From NCBI RefSeq assembly GCF_012912005.1, contig NZ_JABBEA010000011.1, positions 1 to 64,000 of the forward strand: DNA of 64,000 nt, given 5' to 3'. This document shows positions 1 to 9,838 of this stretch, piece after piece. Source of the DNA: Paenibacillus sp. SZ31 (GTDB lineage Bacteria; Bacillota; Bacilli; Paenibacillales; Paenibacillaceae). Position 1 is the stretch's first letter. Every line of letters begins with the position of its first letter. The position numbers and the translations under genes are program-made. The notes under the pieces were generated by a model that saw only the letters and a list, made by a program, of their open reading frames with translations, searched no databases and was not told the origin of the DNA.

Positions 1-77
1 AAAATGCTTGGGTTGGAAGACCGCTCACGAATCTTTCGCAGAAGAACTGTCGCACTTGGTTTGACAATCCGTCATAT
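1..77 (+). mobile_element. IS30-family transposase 3' end and terminal repeat (partial)
   Basis: Frame 2 from the window edge reads KCLGWKTAHESFAEELSHLV and stops at 62-64. The K-C-L-x-W-K-T-x-x-E-x-F-x-E-E-L-x-H-L pattern is the C-terminal tail of IS30-family transposases. The stop codon and the bases just after it (about 47-76) look like the right terminal repeat of such an element. The rest of the element, if present, lies left of the window. Bases 27-76 recur in inverted orientation at 9800-9849 with 44 of 50 matching. Confidence 0.7.
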
Positions 78-164
78 GAAAAAGAGTGAGGCTTATAGGT
101 GTGAGGTGGAGTCTATTTTTAAAAGAGAAATTAAATAAAAACAGAAGGGTGAATTATTAGAAAA

Positions 165-1655
165 ATGATAAGTAGAATATTAACTGTGTTATTAATTTTA
201 TTAAGTTTATTTTTAGGAACAATTATCCCTGAAAAAGTAGCAGCAAAAGAAGAAAACGAGAAAAGTGAAGTCATAAATCAAATTAATCAAATTTCTTTCG
301 GATACGAGAGCTATCATGTTTTAGGAAGAGACGGCTCGATTTGGGGCGCAGGTTTTAATCCGTATGGAGGATTAGGATGGAGTGGGAATAAAAATCAAGG
401 TGAGATTAAAACTATTCCTTTAGCTAAAAGTATAGTGGCTACTTCAGCAAATCTTAATGAAACCTATGGTGTCACCAAGGAAGGGGCTGTACTGAGTTGG
501 AAATTAGGTTATCAATATGAATATCTTACATCGAATAAGCACGTGAAAGATATTGTAACAGGATTAAATTTTGGTGCAGCTTTAACAGCAGAAGGAACAG
601 TCTGGGCATGGGGAGGGTTGCAAGTAGGTGATAGTGCTATCTCTAAAGCAGCACCAATTCCAGGATTGGATGATGTTGTAGAAATTGAATGTAATGCATT
701 GTCCGGCACAATCTTTGCACTTAAAAAAGATGGCTCTGTTTGGGGTATAGGGTCAAATAACAACTATCAACTTGGTACAAGTGGAGATAAAGCAACAGTT
801 CCAGTCAAAATTAGTTTACCGGTTAAGATAAAGCATATTTATCAAAGTAATGGTAAGCAATATGGGGCTGCTATTGATGAGAATAATTCTGTTTGGTGGT
901 GGGGAAAAGGTTACCCGTCTGAGGTTAAGTCAACAATTTACGGAGAACCTGTGTTGGATCCTAGTATAAAAGATGTAAAACAGCTTGCGTTAGGGAAAGA
1001 ACATGCTCTGGCTCTAAAAAATGACGGTTCGGTGCTCGCATGGGGAAAAAACTCGTGGGGACAACTTGGAAATGGTAAAACTGTTGAAGGTCTATCTCCC
1101 GAACCAGTACCAGGATTAAAAGATATTTATAGTATTAATGCTGGATCAGAAAATAGTGCTGCTGTGAGTAATTCATCTGATGTCTACATTTGGGGAAAAA
1201 TTTACGGCATTGGTTCCATACCCAGTCCTAAACTCATAACTATTAATGATCAACCTAGTGAGGTATTACCAGTTGAGAAGCCTCTCAATCTAAAGCTGAA
1301 GGTTACAAGTGCCAATTCTGTACAGTTATCATGGGACCATGAACGCCAGAATGACTGGGATAGGTATAATATTTATCAGAACAATCAAATGATTCAAACG
1401 ACAAAAGATAAGACTATAACCATCGGAAATCTAGACCCTAATAAAGAATACAATTTTTATGTCACAACTAAAGGCATATTAGGTCAAGAATCCGAAGCAA
1501 GTAACACGGTGAAAAAAAGAGGAATTGAAAAATATTCTTACATCTATAATTCTTCAGGTCAACTCACGAGTATCTTGTATGAATCGGGTAAGAAAATAAC
1601 TTATGAATACGATAAAAATGGGAATCTGAAAAAGACAACAGTAGTTAATCCATAG
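165..1655 (+). CDS. Secreted RCC1-repeat / FN3 / YD-repeat protein
   Basis: The 496-residue product starts with a Sec-type signal peptide (hydrophobic residues about 5-25, cleavage probably near VAAKE). Seven RCC1-like units follow, each carrying a G-S-x-W-x-W-G type strand (for example GSIWGAG, GTVWAWG, GSVWGIG, NSVWWWG, GSVLAWG, DVYIWG), enough for one seven-bladed beta-propeller over about residues 40-360. A fibronectin type III domain (about 375-455) and a single RHS/YD repeat (YEYDKNGNLKK) close the protein. The ATG at 165 is preceded by a GAAGGGTG ribosome site. It lies 48 bp upstream of the large RHS gene on the same strand and is probably co-transcribed. The combination suggests an accessory of the RHS shell, but that role is inference. 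Base composition is more AT-rich than the rest of the window, consistent with transfer. Confidence 0.8.
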   Translation: MISRILTVLLILLSLFLGTIIPEKVAAKEENEKSEVINQINQISFGYESYHVLGRDGSIWGAGFNPYGGLGWSGNKNQGEIKTIPLAKSIVATSANLNETYGVTKEGAVLSWKLGYQYEYLTSNKHVKDIVTGLNFGAALTAEGTVWAWGGLQVGDSAISKAAPIPGLDDVVEIECNALSGTIFALKKDGSVWGIGSNNNYQLGTSGDKATVPVKISLPVKIKHIYQSNGKQYGAAIDENNSVWWWGKGYPSEVKSTIYGEPVLDPSIKDVKQLALGKEHALALKNDGSVLAWGKNSWGQLGNGKTVEGLSPEPVPGLKDIYSINAGSENSAAVSNSSDVYIWGKIYGIGSIPSPKLITINDQPSEVLPVEKPLNLKLKVTSANSVQLSWDHERQNDWDRYNIYQNNQMIQTTKDKTITIGNLDPNKEYNFYVTTKGILGQESEASNTVKKRGIEKYSYIYNSSGQLTSILYESGKKITYEYDKNGNLKKTTVVNP

Positions 1656-1703
1656 ACTATAAGCACTTTGCAGCTACTAATTATTGAACGGAGCGAAATC
1701 TAG

Positions 1704-4700
1704 TTGAAACATTCTAAAATGAAGAAGTTAATAAATATTATTCTTATCTTTTCAGTAGTGCTAAATCTTTTCGGAAATTGGATACCGGCTACTACATATG
1801 CAGAAGAGCAGAAAGACCAAGATGTTTCTACAGGCCAAAATCCTTCTCCATTGGAGTCCCTTTCTCTTATTGCAGAGCAGTTTGACAGGACAGAAGGTTT
1901 TATCCAGGGCTATCTGGATCAAGGTTATACGTTGAATGAAGTGATTTCAGCTCTTTATAAAGCTAGAGACGAACAGATTGGATTTGACGAAGCCTTGCAG
2001 GCAGTACGTCCGCAGGAAGTGAATGAATCCGCTACGGTCACGAGTGACGTCTATACGGACTCTATTGTCGCTGAGATAGCACCAATCACAGGTGTGGAAG
2101 CCGATCAATCCAGCATTATACAGCGGTATGAAACGTTCACAGTTGAAGAGGAACTGACTGCCCCGCCAGATACAGACCTTGAGAAAGAAAACGAACCGAA
2201 AGAAGAGGAAGACAAAAGCGCTGAGGATGAGGAAAAAGAACAGGTTGATCCAGATGATCAATCGGAAGGTGAAAAAGAGTCTGAAGGAACTGAAGAAACA
2301 GCACCACCGACAGAAACTACAACTGATGATGACACCGCACCTCAAACGAATCAGGATGTAGGTCAAGAACCGACAGCACCTTCAAGCGAAAACACTTCTA
2401 CCCTTGAAGGAAAGCCGGCTGCTGAGACTAAGGAAACATCATCATCACAAGGGGGTGCAGTAAGCACACCTTCTACGTCGATGGAATCGAAGTCAGAACC
2501 GAAGAATATCTCGGAAAAAGTATCAAAATCTGTGCCTGACAAGGGACAGGTTAAGGAGAATAATGATGCTTCAAATGCGAATAAAAAGCAATCCGAGTCA
2601 TCATCCCCATCGAAGCAAAAGTCAAAATCAGATGTGAAACCACTTGCAGGACAAACGAGTATTCCAGATCCGGGAAAACATATCGCTGAAAAAGCACCAG
2701 TCTATAGTAAAAATTCGTTTAACGAGGCTCCTTATACCGTGGGTGAAAACGGAGAAACCATTTCAACGATGAGTGGTGGCCTTATGTTGGAGCATGTTGA
2801 TGCGTCTTTGCCTGGACGTGCAGGGATGTCCTTTTCATTGGAAAGGCAATATAACTCGAATTCAGCCCAGTTTTATGATCCAGCAGTGGGAACGAATACA
2901 TATGAGTATCCGGTCTACAATTATTTTCTCACCTACCAGGCAGTGAAGAAAAAAATTATTACCAAATATCATGTGAAATACAAACTTAACAAGTGGGTTC
3001 AAGAAGATTACAATGGCGATGGTATAAAAGATAATGACACGATCGTGGTGGAAACACCGACCATCCTGCAAGGTACGTATACGACCGAAGCAGATGCTCG
3101 AAAAGCGGCAAGTACACAAATCGCATTTTGGAATCCATCGGAAAGCCGTACCGAGCAACAAACCCGTAGTGGAAGTCTGAGTACTTTACCTTCGAGTATA
3201 AGTTACAATCAGGGTGGATTTAGCGGTACTCTAAACAAATCAGGTAGTGCTCAGGTCATTTCTGGACAATATCAGCCTGCACGTACAATTACTGCACCAA
3301 CGCAGACGTGCACGAACTCCATTCCAGGAAAATATGACTCTAAAGGTGTCTGGACTCAGACAGGTTCAGGTAGCCCATGTCCAGATACGAAAACAGCGAC
3401 AGTCGAGGGCAAAACGATTACGCTTACCCGTTCCTCGGTGACGGCTACGAAAGCTTGCCCATCACCAGATAAATCGGTAGCGAATTATGTGTGTACTAAA
3501 ACATGGGAAGCACGTTATAACGGTTCAGTTTCAATTCCAGAATCAGACACCCGAGTATATTCTCAATCTTATGTCGGAAGTGTCGTTAAGCCTGGGCAAT
3601 ACTCTCAACAACGTTATGATTCTTGGATTGCAGGTAAGGCTCCATATCAGTATCGTTATGCTTATTCCGTGCGAGAGCAGCCTTGGGTAGAGCAAGAAGT
3701 AACAGAAGGTCCGGCTGAAGCCATCACTTTATACACGGATGGTACACCCGATTGGTCAACAGTTAACGATTTGAAAAACAACGTAAATAGTAATGCTGGA
3801 AAAGGGATCTCTACTTCAATGGATAGTAGTTACAACTATTATCTGGCTTCTAGTCCATCTGCTGAGATACGAGCTTATCAAGTAGGTAGTAACTTTGATG
3901 TCACCTACTACAACAAAACGGTTCCTGCCGCTGCAGACAAACAAGCACCACTTGGTAAGGGATGGTCTTGGAAACTGCCTTACATTGAAACTGAGAATGG
4001 CAAGTCGTATATGAACATGGCAGATGGTGGCCGCTATGAAATTGCAGGTAATATGCTTAAAGGGTACGACTGGGAAGGTATTGCAGTGAAATCGGATACC
4101 TCGGCAACGGTAAATGGAGAAACCTCATCTCTTGTCGTGACTTCTTCAGACGGATTAACCAAGCAATATTTTTCTGCGGATGGACGTCTACTCCAGATCG
4201 CCGATGGGCAGAAAAATGATGTTCAATTTTTCTATGAGAATAACTCGGTATATAACAGCAAACTGTTAACCCAAGTGAAGGATGCTATAGGTAATACGAT
4301 AAGCATTAGTTATACATCTTCAGCCGTAACAATTGTGCAGGGGAATCGTACAGTCACCTATAACAAACAGACGAAAAATGGTATAGAGTTGCTTGATTCT
4401 GTCATTGATCCGCTAGGAAGAAAAACGACGTATTCTTACAAACTGGCTGATGCCAAGTTTAACCTGCCTGGATTTAGCCCTGAACGTGCGGCGCTTAATC
4501 CATATGCATTGCTGACATCTGTACAACATAACACGGGTGCCAAAACGTTCTATGAATATGAGAATGGAACAGTTAAGCGTTACATTGGTGAAGATTCGTT
4601 CAATGATGCCTATCGTGTGCTTTCTCGTAAAGATCAGATTACGTATGAAAATGGATCAACAGAGGATTTCAACCGCCAGACGTATAGCTACACCTCAGAT

Positions 4701-7700
4701 ATAGGGGCAACCTTTTCAAAGGACACAACCTTTGCTGTCTCGGTAAGTAATGGATTAACCAATACGCTATATAACTACCGTAAGGATTTTATTAACAATG
4801 ACACACCATCCCAGTTCTATCTGGACGGAAGCATTGTTAGTGCAGAGGGTAAGACCCAAACAACAACCAATACCTATGGTAAAACTGTCAAAGGACGTAG
4901 TTATGCTGCACCAACACCAACGGTAACTACCTTAACGGATAACCAGGCTAAAGACGTCTTAACCACCACTATACAGTTGGATGATTATGGAAACATTACT
5001 TCAGTGACGGATGCAACGGGACGCACCACCACCAGCACGTATGATGACACCAGACACTGGATGACGAGTGTAATCGACATGGTGGACGCAACGAACAAGA
5101 AATATACGGCTCTTACACGCGATAACCTGGGTAACATCAAGCAAATCGTGAACCGTAAAGACAGTACCAGTGGGGAACTCTTGACACAGGCAGATTACAC
5201 CTATGATGCCTATGGTAACCTATTAACTCAGCGGGTATCGGACGGTAAACAGGAACGAAATGCTACACTCGAATATGATGGTCGTTATCAAAATGCATTT
5301 CCAACGCGTCTAAGCATGTCAGTGATCAATGTGGACGGGCAAACTTCACCTATAAGTACATCATCGGAATATGATATGTCTACAGGTGACTTAATCTCCT
5401 CTACAGATGCAGAGCAACGTACTACCAAGTATCGTGTGGATGCGATTGGTCGTACCATTGAGGTAACACAAACGGATGGAACAAAGCTCCGTGCGGACTA
5501 CGATGATATCAATAATACGATCAAAGTGACGGATGAGTCTGGTCAGCAACGGTTACAGAAGTGGAATTCACTGGGGCAGGCCATCGAGAATGGTTATTTC
5601 TCAGGAAACAACTATGTAGTCTCTCAACGTACCGGATATGATCCCTATGGACGGGCTGCCTGGACAGACGATGCACTGGGTAACCGCACGCGCAATACGT
5701 ACGATAACTGGAACCGTGTGGTGACGAATACCGGAGCCGACGGTACGTCCATATCCATGAAATACGATGATGTAGCTCGCACAGCAACAAGCACGGATGC
5801 CGAAGGATACATGCAAATTGCTACTTATGATAAGTGGGGCAAAGGCATCAAAACCGAGGAAAAAACGCAGCTGGATCAGGTTCTCCGAACACTGCAAAAA
5901 AATAAATACGATACCATTAGCGGTCAAGCGCTGGAGCAAACGGATGGCAATGGGAACGTGACTGCGTTCAGTTACGATGTCATGGGTCAGCTCCGCCAAG
6001 TGACCAGCGCCAATGGAGAACAGACACAATACAGCTACGACCTAGCTGGTAATCTGCTCAAGACGATTGATCCAGCGGGTAACATTAAAGAGAACACGTA
6101 TGATCAGTTGAATCGACGTATCCAGACGAAGGACAAGTCGGGCAATAGCACGAAAAGCTACTATACACTTGGCGGCAACCTTACTAAATATGTGGATCGT
6201 AATGCAAATATGTTTACGTATGAGTATGACCAGCGTGGCAACCTTATCCGTAAAGTGAGCTCGGACGAAACGATTAGCTATGCTGTCGATGCCGTAGGGA
6301 AACGTACCAGCATGACAGACCGCACTGGTACGACGGGCTATCAATATGATCCAGCGACGGAGCATTTGACAAAAATAACCTATCCGGATGGAATGACCAC
6401 CGAGTTCACTTATGATCTCAGTGGAAATCGTACCGAGATGAAAGGGCCATTTAGCAATACAGTTTACTATACGTATGATGCGATGAACCGCATGACATCG
6501 GTCGGTACGGTGAAAGATTCACCGGATGCACAGTACGTCTATTATCTGAACGGATTGTTTAAGACGTCTCAGTCTCAAAATGGTGTGAATGATCGCAATA
6601 CGTATAACGGTCTGGATCTGGTAGCTCTTGAGCAAGTGCGGGATCAAACTACACTGAGCGTGTACAACTACAGTTATGATAGCAACAAAAATATAACGAA
6701 GCGTGTGCAGCAGGGTGTGCAGGATGACTTTACGTATGATCAACTGGATCGCATTACCACGGCAAGTGGTAATAACGAGCGGTACACCTATGATAAACAA
6801 GGCAACCGTCTGACGATGCAATCCGACAAAGAAGTTAACGCGGTGACCAGCCAGTATCAGTACGATACTCGAGATCGTTTGACTCAAGTCACCACAGATA
6901 CGGCAAAAGTGGGATATCAGTACAACGGTGACAATCTGCTTGTCGAGCGTACAGAGAATGGTGTCACTACGCGTTACTATTACGATGATGGCGCTCAGAT
7001 TATTGCAGAAGCGGAAGTACGCAACGATACGCCAGAATTGAAAGCGAACTATATTCGCGGTGCCAAGCTGGAAGCGATCGCCTATGCAGATGGCAGCAAA
7101 GCGTATGTTCAGACCAACGGGCACGGAGATATTACCGAGCTGCGGGATGTCAATGGCGCATTACTGAACAAGTATCAGTATGACGTGTGGGGCAATCTGG
7201 AATCGAAAGAGGAAAAGGTTCACAATCCTTTCCTGTATTCTGGCGAGCTATGGGATGATACCACTCAGTTACAGTATTTACGAGCGCGATGGTATGATCC
7301 GGATACAGGTAGATTTATTAATGAGGATACGTTTGAGGGCGAATTGGACGATCCGTTGAGTTTGAATTTGTATGCGTATGTGAAGAACAATCCATTATCA
7401 TATGTGGATCCAAGTGGTCATATGGCAGAGCCTTCCTACGCTACAGAGCTCAGATATCTGCTGAAGGAAGCTAGAATCAATATTTCATTATTTAGCCTGC
7501 ATAAGAATACCATTCGAGATCGTTATAACTTTGATTCGTTTCTTAGCAGAAATCAATTTAATTACTTGTATGACATGGCATTGGGCAAGAGCACTTATTC
7601 TAAATCTGCGGGTAGTATTAGCTGGGCCACTGAACAGTTAGTAGATGAATTGATTAAAGGGAAAGCAGCAGAATATGTTGCAATACTTGCAATGGGTACT

Positions 7701-8501
7701 GCTACAGGTACGGCTTCTAAGAGCAGTGGGAAAACTACCGGTAAAACGAAAGCTCCTGCATCAAAAGGTTGCAATTGCTTTGTTGCCGGGACTAAGGTTC
7801 AAACTAATGACGGGGAGAAAAATATCGAAGACGTTGAAGTCGGAGATCAGGTTCTTGCGAAGTCTGAATATGATTCTAATGGCGAATTAGCTTATAAAGA
7901 AGTATCTGCTTTATATCGCAACCAACGTGATGATATTATTAAATTGCATGTGGGAGAACAACTCATTGAGACAACGAACAATCATCCGTTTTGGGTAGAA
8001 GGCAGAGGTTGGGTTTTTGCTGATGAACTTCACGTTGGTGACAAGCTTCAAAAGGCTGATGGAACTAATCGAACGATTGAAAAAGTGGAGTTTATTAAGC
8101 TCGACAAACCAGTAACGGTATATAACTTTACGGTTAAAGACTTCCATACCTATTATGTGACGGATTTAGGGATTTGGGTTCATAATACAAATTGTTTCAC
8201 TGGTACAGGCGCTGATTTGGCTAAATTGGCCAACAATTCTAAGAAAAATGATGGACTTTCAGGTACAGCTTCTTTAGGTATCGTTCACGAAGGAGCAAAA
8301 AGTTTTGTAGGTCCTAATTTTAGCATTGCTACTCAGTATGGATATAAGTGGTATTATAGTCAGAGTGGTACGAAACGAGTTAGAGTCATGAATAAACCAG
8401 GAAAAGATAATATACTTGAGGCTAATTTCGAGACGTTTACTCAACCTTTTAAATGGCTAAAAGATGACAAGCTTACAAACTATCATGTTCAAATAAAATA
8501 G
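1704..8501 (+). CDS. Giant secreted RHS/YD-repeat polymorphic toxin with Hint domain
   Basis: The 2265-residue product uses a TTG start at 1704 with GGAG ten bases upstream; the next ATG (1719) is too far from it. Order of parts: signal peptide (1-34); helical segment; long Glu/Pro/Ser/Thr-rich disordered region (about 140-325); DUF6531-like start (about 335-385); long YD-repeat array (about 850-1850); RHS core signature YLRARWYDPDTGRF near 1858; a variable spacer; a Hint autoprocessing domain from Cys2025 (NCFVAGTK) through the TNNHPFW block to the terminal His-Asn at 2160-2161; and a final 104-residue domain. In known polymorphic toxins the YD array forms a shell and the Hint domain releases the C-terminal toxin. 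I do not recognise the toxin domain (2162-2265). An Imm8-like gene follows 22 bp downstream, as expected for cognate immunity. Confidence 0.9.
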   Translation: MKHSKMKKLINIILIFSVVLNLFGNWIPATTYAEEQKDQDVSTGQNPSPLESLSLIAEQFDRTEGFIQGYLDQGYTLNEVISALYKARDEQIGFDEALQAVRPQEVNESATVTSDVYTDSIVAEIAPITGVEADQSSIIQRYETFTVEEELTAPPDTDLEKENEPKEEEDKSAEDEEKEQVDPDDQSEGEKESEGTEETAPPTETTTDDDTAPQTNQDVGQEPTAPSSENTSTLEGKPAAETKETSSSQGGAVSTPSTSMESKSEPKNISEKVSKSVPDKGQVKENNDASNANKKQSESSSPSKQKSKSDVKPLAGQTSIPDPGKHIAEKAPVYSKNSFNEAPYTVGENGETISTMSGGLMLEHVDASLPGRAGMSFSLERQYNSNSAQFYDPAVGTNTYEYPVYNYFLTYQAVKKKIITKYHVKYKLNKWVQEDYNGDGIKDNDTIVVETPTILQGTYTTEADARKAASTQIAFWNPSESRTEQQTRSGSLSTLPSSISYNQGGFSGTLNKSGSAQVISGQYQPARTITAPTQTCTNSIPGKYDSKGVWTQTGSGSPCPDTKTATVEGKTITLTRSSVTATKACPSPDKSVANYVCTKTWEARYNGSVSIPESDTRVYSQSYVGSVVKPGQYSQQRYDSWIAGKAPYQYRYAYSVREQPWVEQEVTEGPAEAITLYTDGTPDWSTVNDLKNNVNSNAGKGISTSMDSSYNYYLASSPSAEIRAYQVGSNFDVTYYNKTVPAAADKQAPLGKGWSWKLPYIETENGKSYMNMADGGRYEIAGNMLKGYDWEGIAVKSDTSATVNGETSSLVVTSSDGLTKQYFSADGRLLQIADGQKNDVQFFYENNSVYNSKLLTQVKDAIGNTISISYTSSAVTIVQGNRTVTYNKQTKNGIELLDSVIDPLGRKTTYSYKLADAKFNLPGFSPERAALNPYALLTSVQHNTGAKTFYEYENGTVKRYIGEDSFNDAYRVLSRKDQITYENGSTEDFNRQTYSYTSDIGATFSKDTTFAVSVSNGLTNTLYNYRKDFINNDTPSQFYLDGSIVSAEGKTQTTTNTYGKTVKGRSYAAPTPTVTTLTDNQAKDVLTTTIQLDDYGNITSVTDATGRTTTSTYDDTRHWMTSVIDMVDATNKKYTALTRDNLGNIKQIVNRKDSTSGELLTQADYTYDAYGNLLTQRVSDGKQERNATLEYDGRYQNAFPTRLSMSVINVDGQTSPISTSSEYDMSTGDLISSTDAEQRTTKYRVDAIGRTIEVTQTDGTKLRADYDDINNTIKVTDESGQQRLQKWNSLGQAIENGYFSGNNYVVSQRTGYDPYGRAAWTDDALGNRTRNTYDNWNRVVTNTGADGTSISMKYDDVARTATSTDAEGYMQIATYDKWGKGIKTEEKTQLDQVLRTLQKNKYDTISGQALEQTDGNGNVTAFSYDVMGQLRQVTSANGEQTQYSYDLAGNLLKTIDPAGNIKENTYDQLNRRIQTKDKSGNSTKSYYTLGGNLTKYVDRNANMFTYEYDQRGNLIRKVSSDETISYAVDAVGKRTSMTDRTGTTGYQYDPATEHLTKITYPDGMTTEFTYDLSGNRTEMKGPFSNTVYYTYDAMNRMTSVGTVKDSPDAQYVYYLNGLFKTSQSQNGVNDRNTYNGLDLVALEQVRDQTTLSVYNYSYDSNKNITKRVQQGVQDDFTYDQLDRITTASGNNERYTYDKQGNRLTMQSDKEVNAVTSQYQYDTRDRLTQVTTDTAKVGYQYNGDNLLVERTENGVTTRYYYDDGAQIIAEAEVRNDTPELKANYIRGAKLEAIAYADGSKAYVQTNGHGDITELRDVNGALLNKYQYDVWGNLESKEEKVHNPFLYSGELWDDTTQLQYLRARWYDPDTGRFINEDTFEGELDDPLSLNLYAYVKNNPLSYVDPSGHMAEPSYATELRYLLKEARINISLFSLHKNTIRDRYNFDSFLSRNQFNYLYDMALGKSTYSKSAGSISWATEQLVDELIKGKAAEYVAILAMGTATGTASKSSGKTTGKTKAPASKGCNCFVAGTKVQTNDGEKNIEDVEVGDQVLAKSEYDSNGELAYKEVSALYRNQRDDIIKLHVGEQLIETTNNHPFWVEGRGWVFADELHVGDKLQKADGTNRTIEKVEFIKLDKPVTVYNFTVKDFHTYYVTDLGIWVHNTNCFTGTGADLAKLANNSKKNDGLSGTASLGIVHEGAKSFVGPNFSIATQYGYKWYYSQSGTKRVRVMNKPGKDNILEANFETFTQPFKWLKDDKLTNYHVQIK
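7818..7948 (+). repeat. 131-bp Hint-domain block, copy 1
   Basis: This stretch inside the Hint domain of the large RHS gene is base-for-base identical to 10932-11062 in the second, broken RHS gene. Sequence on both sides of the block differs clearly between the two genes, so the identity points to recent recombination or gene conversion rather than general similarity. Confidence 0.9.
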
Positions 8502-8523
8502 TTACTATAAGAGGTGTACTAAT

Positions 8524-8961
8524 ATGATCAAACCAGTATTGAAAGATCTCATCATTACAGGGAACCCTAATATTCATGGCAAATTACAGTTTACAGAAAC
8601 AGAGGACATTGGAGATGATTTTTATCTGTCAGGCACTGCTTGCATCGGAACTAAAGATGATACAGGTGCGTATAATTTTGACTTTGGAATAATATCTCCA
8701 AAAGCGCTGGAAAGAGAACTTAAAGATGGCTCAGATATTATAGCAGGTGCGAGGTATTTTATCGTTAGTCGGCTAGATTTTGAATTAATTACTAACAAAA
8801 TAAAGCAAATTCTTCTGAATAACGATGGAGATACGTGGGAGGATATTGCGGTAAATCTCGCACCTTATTTCGATTGGGAATATACGGATTCAGTACGCAT
8901 AAATAGCGAGGAAGAGCTTCTTGAGATGATTAGAAAACATAAAGAAGAGAGTCAAGATTAG
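8524..8961 (+). CDS. Imm8-like immunity protein
   Basis: The 145-residue acidic cytoplasmic protein has no signal peptide or membrane segment. Its layout (FDFGIISPKALEREL, then ARYFIVSRLDFE, then a late TWEDIA...YFDWEY block) resembles the Imm8 family of polymorphic-toxin immunity proteins as I remember it; no search was possible. It starts 22 bp after the RHS toxin with an AGAGGTG ribosome site and is followed by a strong terminator, so it closes the toxin operon. Placement directly after the toxin tip is the main evidence that it neutralises that toxin in the producing cell. The Imm8 assignment is moderate; the immunity role is likely. Confidence 0.65.
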   Translation: MIKPVLKDLIITGNPNIHGKLQFTETEDIGDDFYLSGTACIGTKDDTGAYNFDFGIISPKALERELKDGSDIIAGARYFIVSRLDFELITNKIKQILLNNDGDTWEDIAVNLAPYFDWEYTDSVRINSEEELLEMIRKHKEESQD

Positions 8962-9003
8962 ACTATAGTTCTAAACATTTGACGATCGACTAGAGTAAAA
9001 AGT

Positions 9004-9037
9004 GACCTTGAGAGTATTAATTCTCAAGGTCCTTTTA
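9004..9037 (+). terminator. Rho-independent terminator after immunity gene
   Basis: A perfect 10-bp stem (GACCTTGAGA with TCTCAAGGTC) and an 8-base loop are followed by TTTTAATT. It lies 43 bp after the immunity stop codon. Confidence 0.85.
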
Positions 9038-9457
9038 ATTCCACATTATTGTTTAGAATAATAAAGCAAATTTTTTTGAAGAGTAGGTTGAGAGGATACA
9101 AAATATCCTGTATGATAAGAGCAATGTTAATGTATATACTTCATAATGATTGTATTTAGGCATGTACTCATTAAGAGAAGATGCCATCTTATGAACATTG
9201 GACATGACACGCATCATTAATCATGGAACAATGAAAAACAACGTGTACCCACTCTATCGAGCGAGAAGACGTTAATGCCTCCTAATCAGTGTTTTACAAA
9301 GTATCTTGCTACACTGCTAGAGGCACTAAGAGTTTCATTGTTACTACAGTACCCCAAATAAATATGTCATTGTATGCCTAAAGCGAAATTCCTCCGTGGA
9401 GTCTCGCTTTTTTGCGTTCAATAATAAAGGAGTGAACTGAAAGAAGTTCATCCAAGG
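9038..9457. other. Intergenic stretch without a recognised gene
   Basis: About 420 bp with stops in every frame and no recognisable coding fragment. The only structure seen is a hairpin with a T-run at 9380-9413. It is probably eroded island sequence. Confidence 0.5.
9380..9413 (+). terminator. Hairpin with T-run
   Basis: AAAGCGA pairs with TCGCTTT around a smaller CTCC/GGAG stem and is followed by more Ts. No intact gene ends just upstream, so it may be the terminator of a lost gene. Confidence 0.6.
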
Positions 9458-9838
9458 ATGATCTATAATGCTGCGGATACAACAAGGGATCGAGCGAAGG
9501 GAAACAAGATAAATGACAAAACAGTTAATATGAATTGTATATCACTAAATGAAATTGAGTCTGCCTACCAGGAACGCTTAGAATTCGTTAAAGGGATTTT
9601 AGAGATTGGAGTCTCGCGTATCGTAGAAGACATGAATAAGTGCTAAAAAACAAACTGGGTAATGGATGAGCCGAAGACTGTTGCGATAGGAAGCACCTAT
9701 CTAAGCTGGGGTGTGTATGATCCATTTATCAAAAAATCCTATGTTGATTTAGATTTTGACTATCAGGAGCACGTAATGGAATCAGGTAAAGGTTTTTATT
9801 ATGACGGGTTGTCAAGCCAAGTGCGACAGTTCCTCTGA
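9458..9838 (+). pseudogene. Broken small gene, possible immunity gene
   Basis: A 62-codon frame runs from an ATG at 9458 to a TAA at 9644. The same frame then stays open for another 63 codons (TNWVMDEPKTVAIGS..., VDLDFDYQEHVMESGKGFYYD) until it runs into the inverted IS30 end and stops at 9836. The continuity on both sides of the TAA and the protein-like composition suggest a single gene of roughly 120 codons or more, broken by a nonsense codon and cut at its 3' end by the insertion sequence. The ribosome site is weak. The family is not recognised; position between two RHS genes suggests immunity, which is inference. Confidence 0.45.

Noticed and set aside
5601..7124. Long minus-strand ORFs inside the RHS gene
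   Set aside because: These are shadows of the repetitive YD coding sequence, without ribosome sites or recognisable domains.
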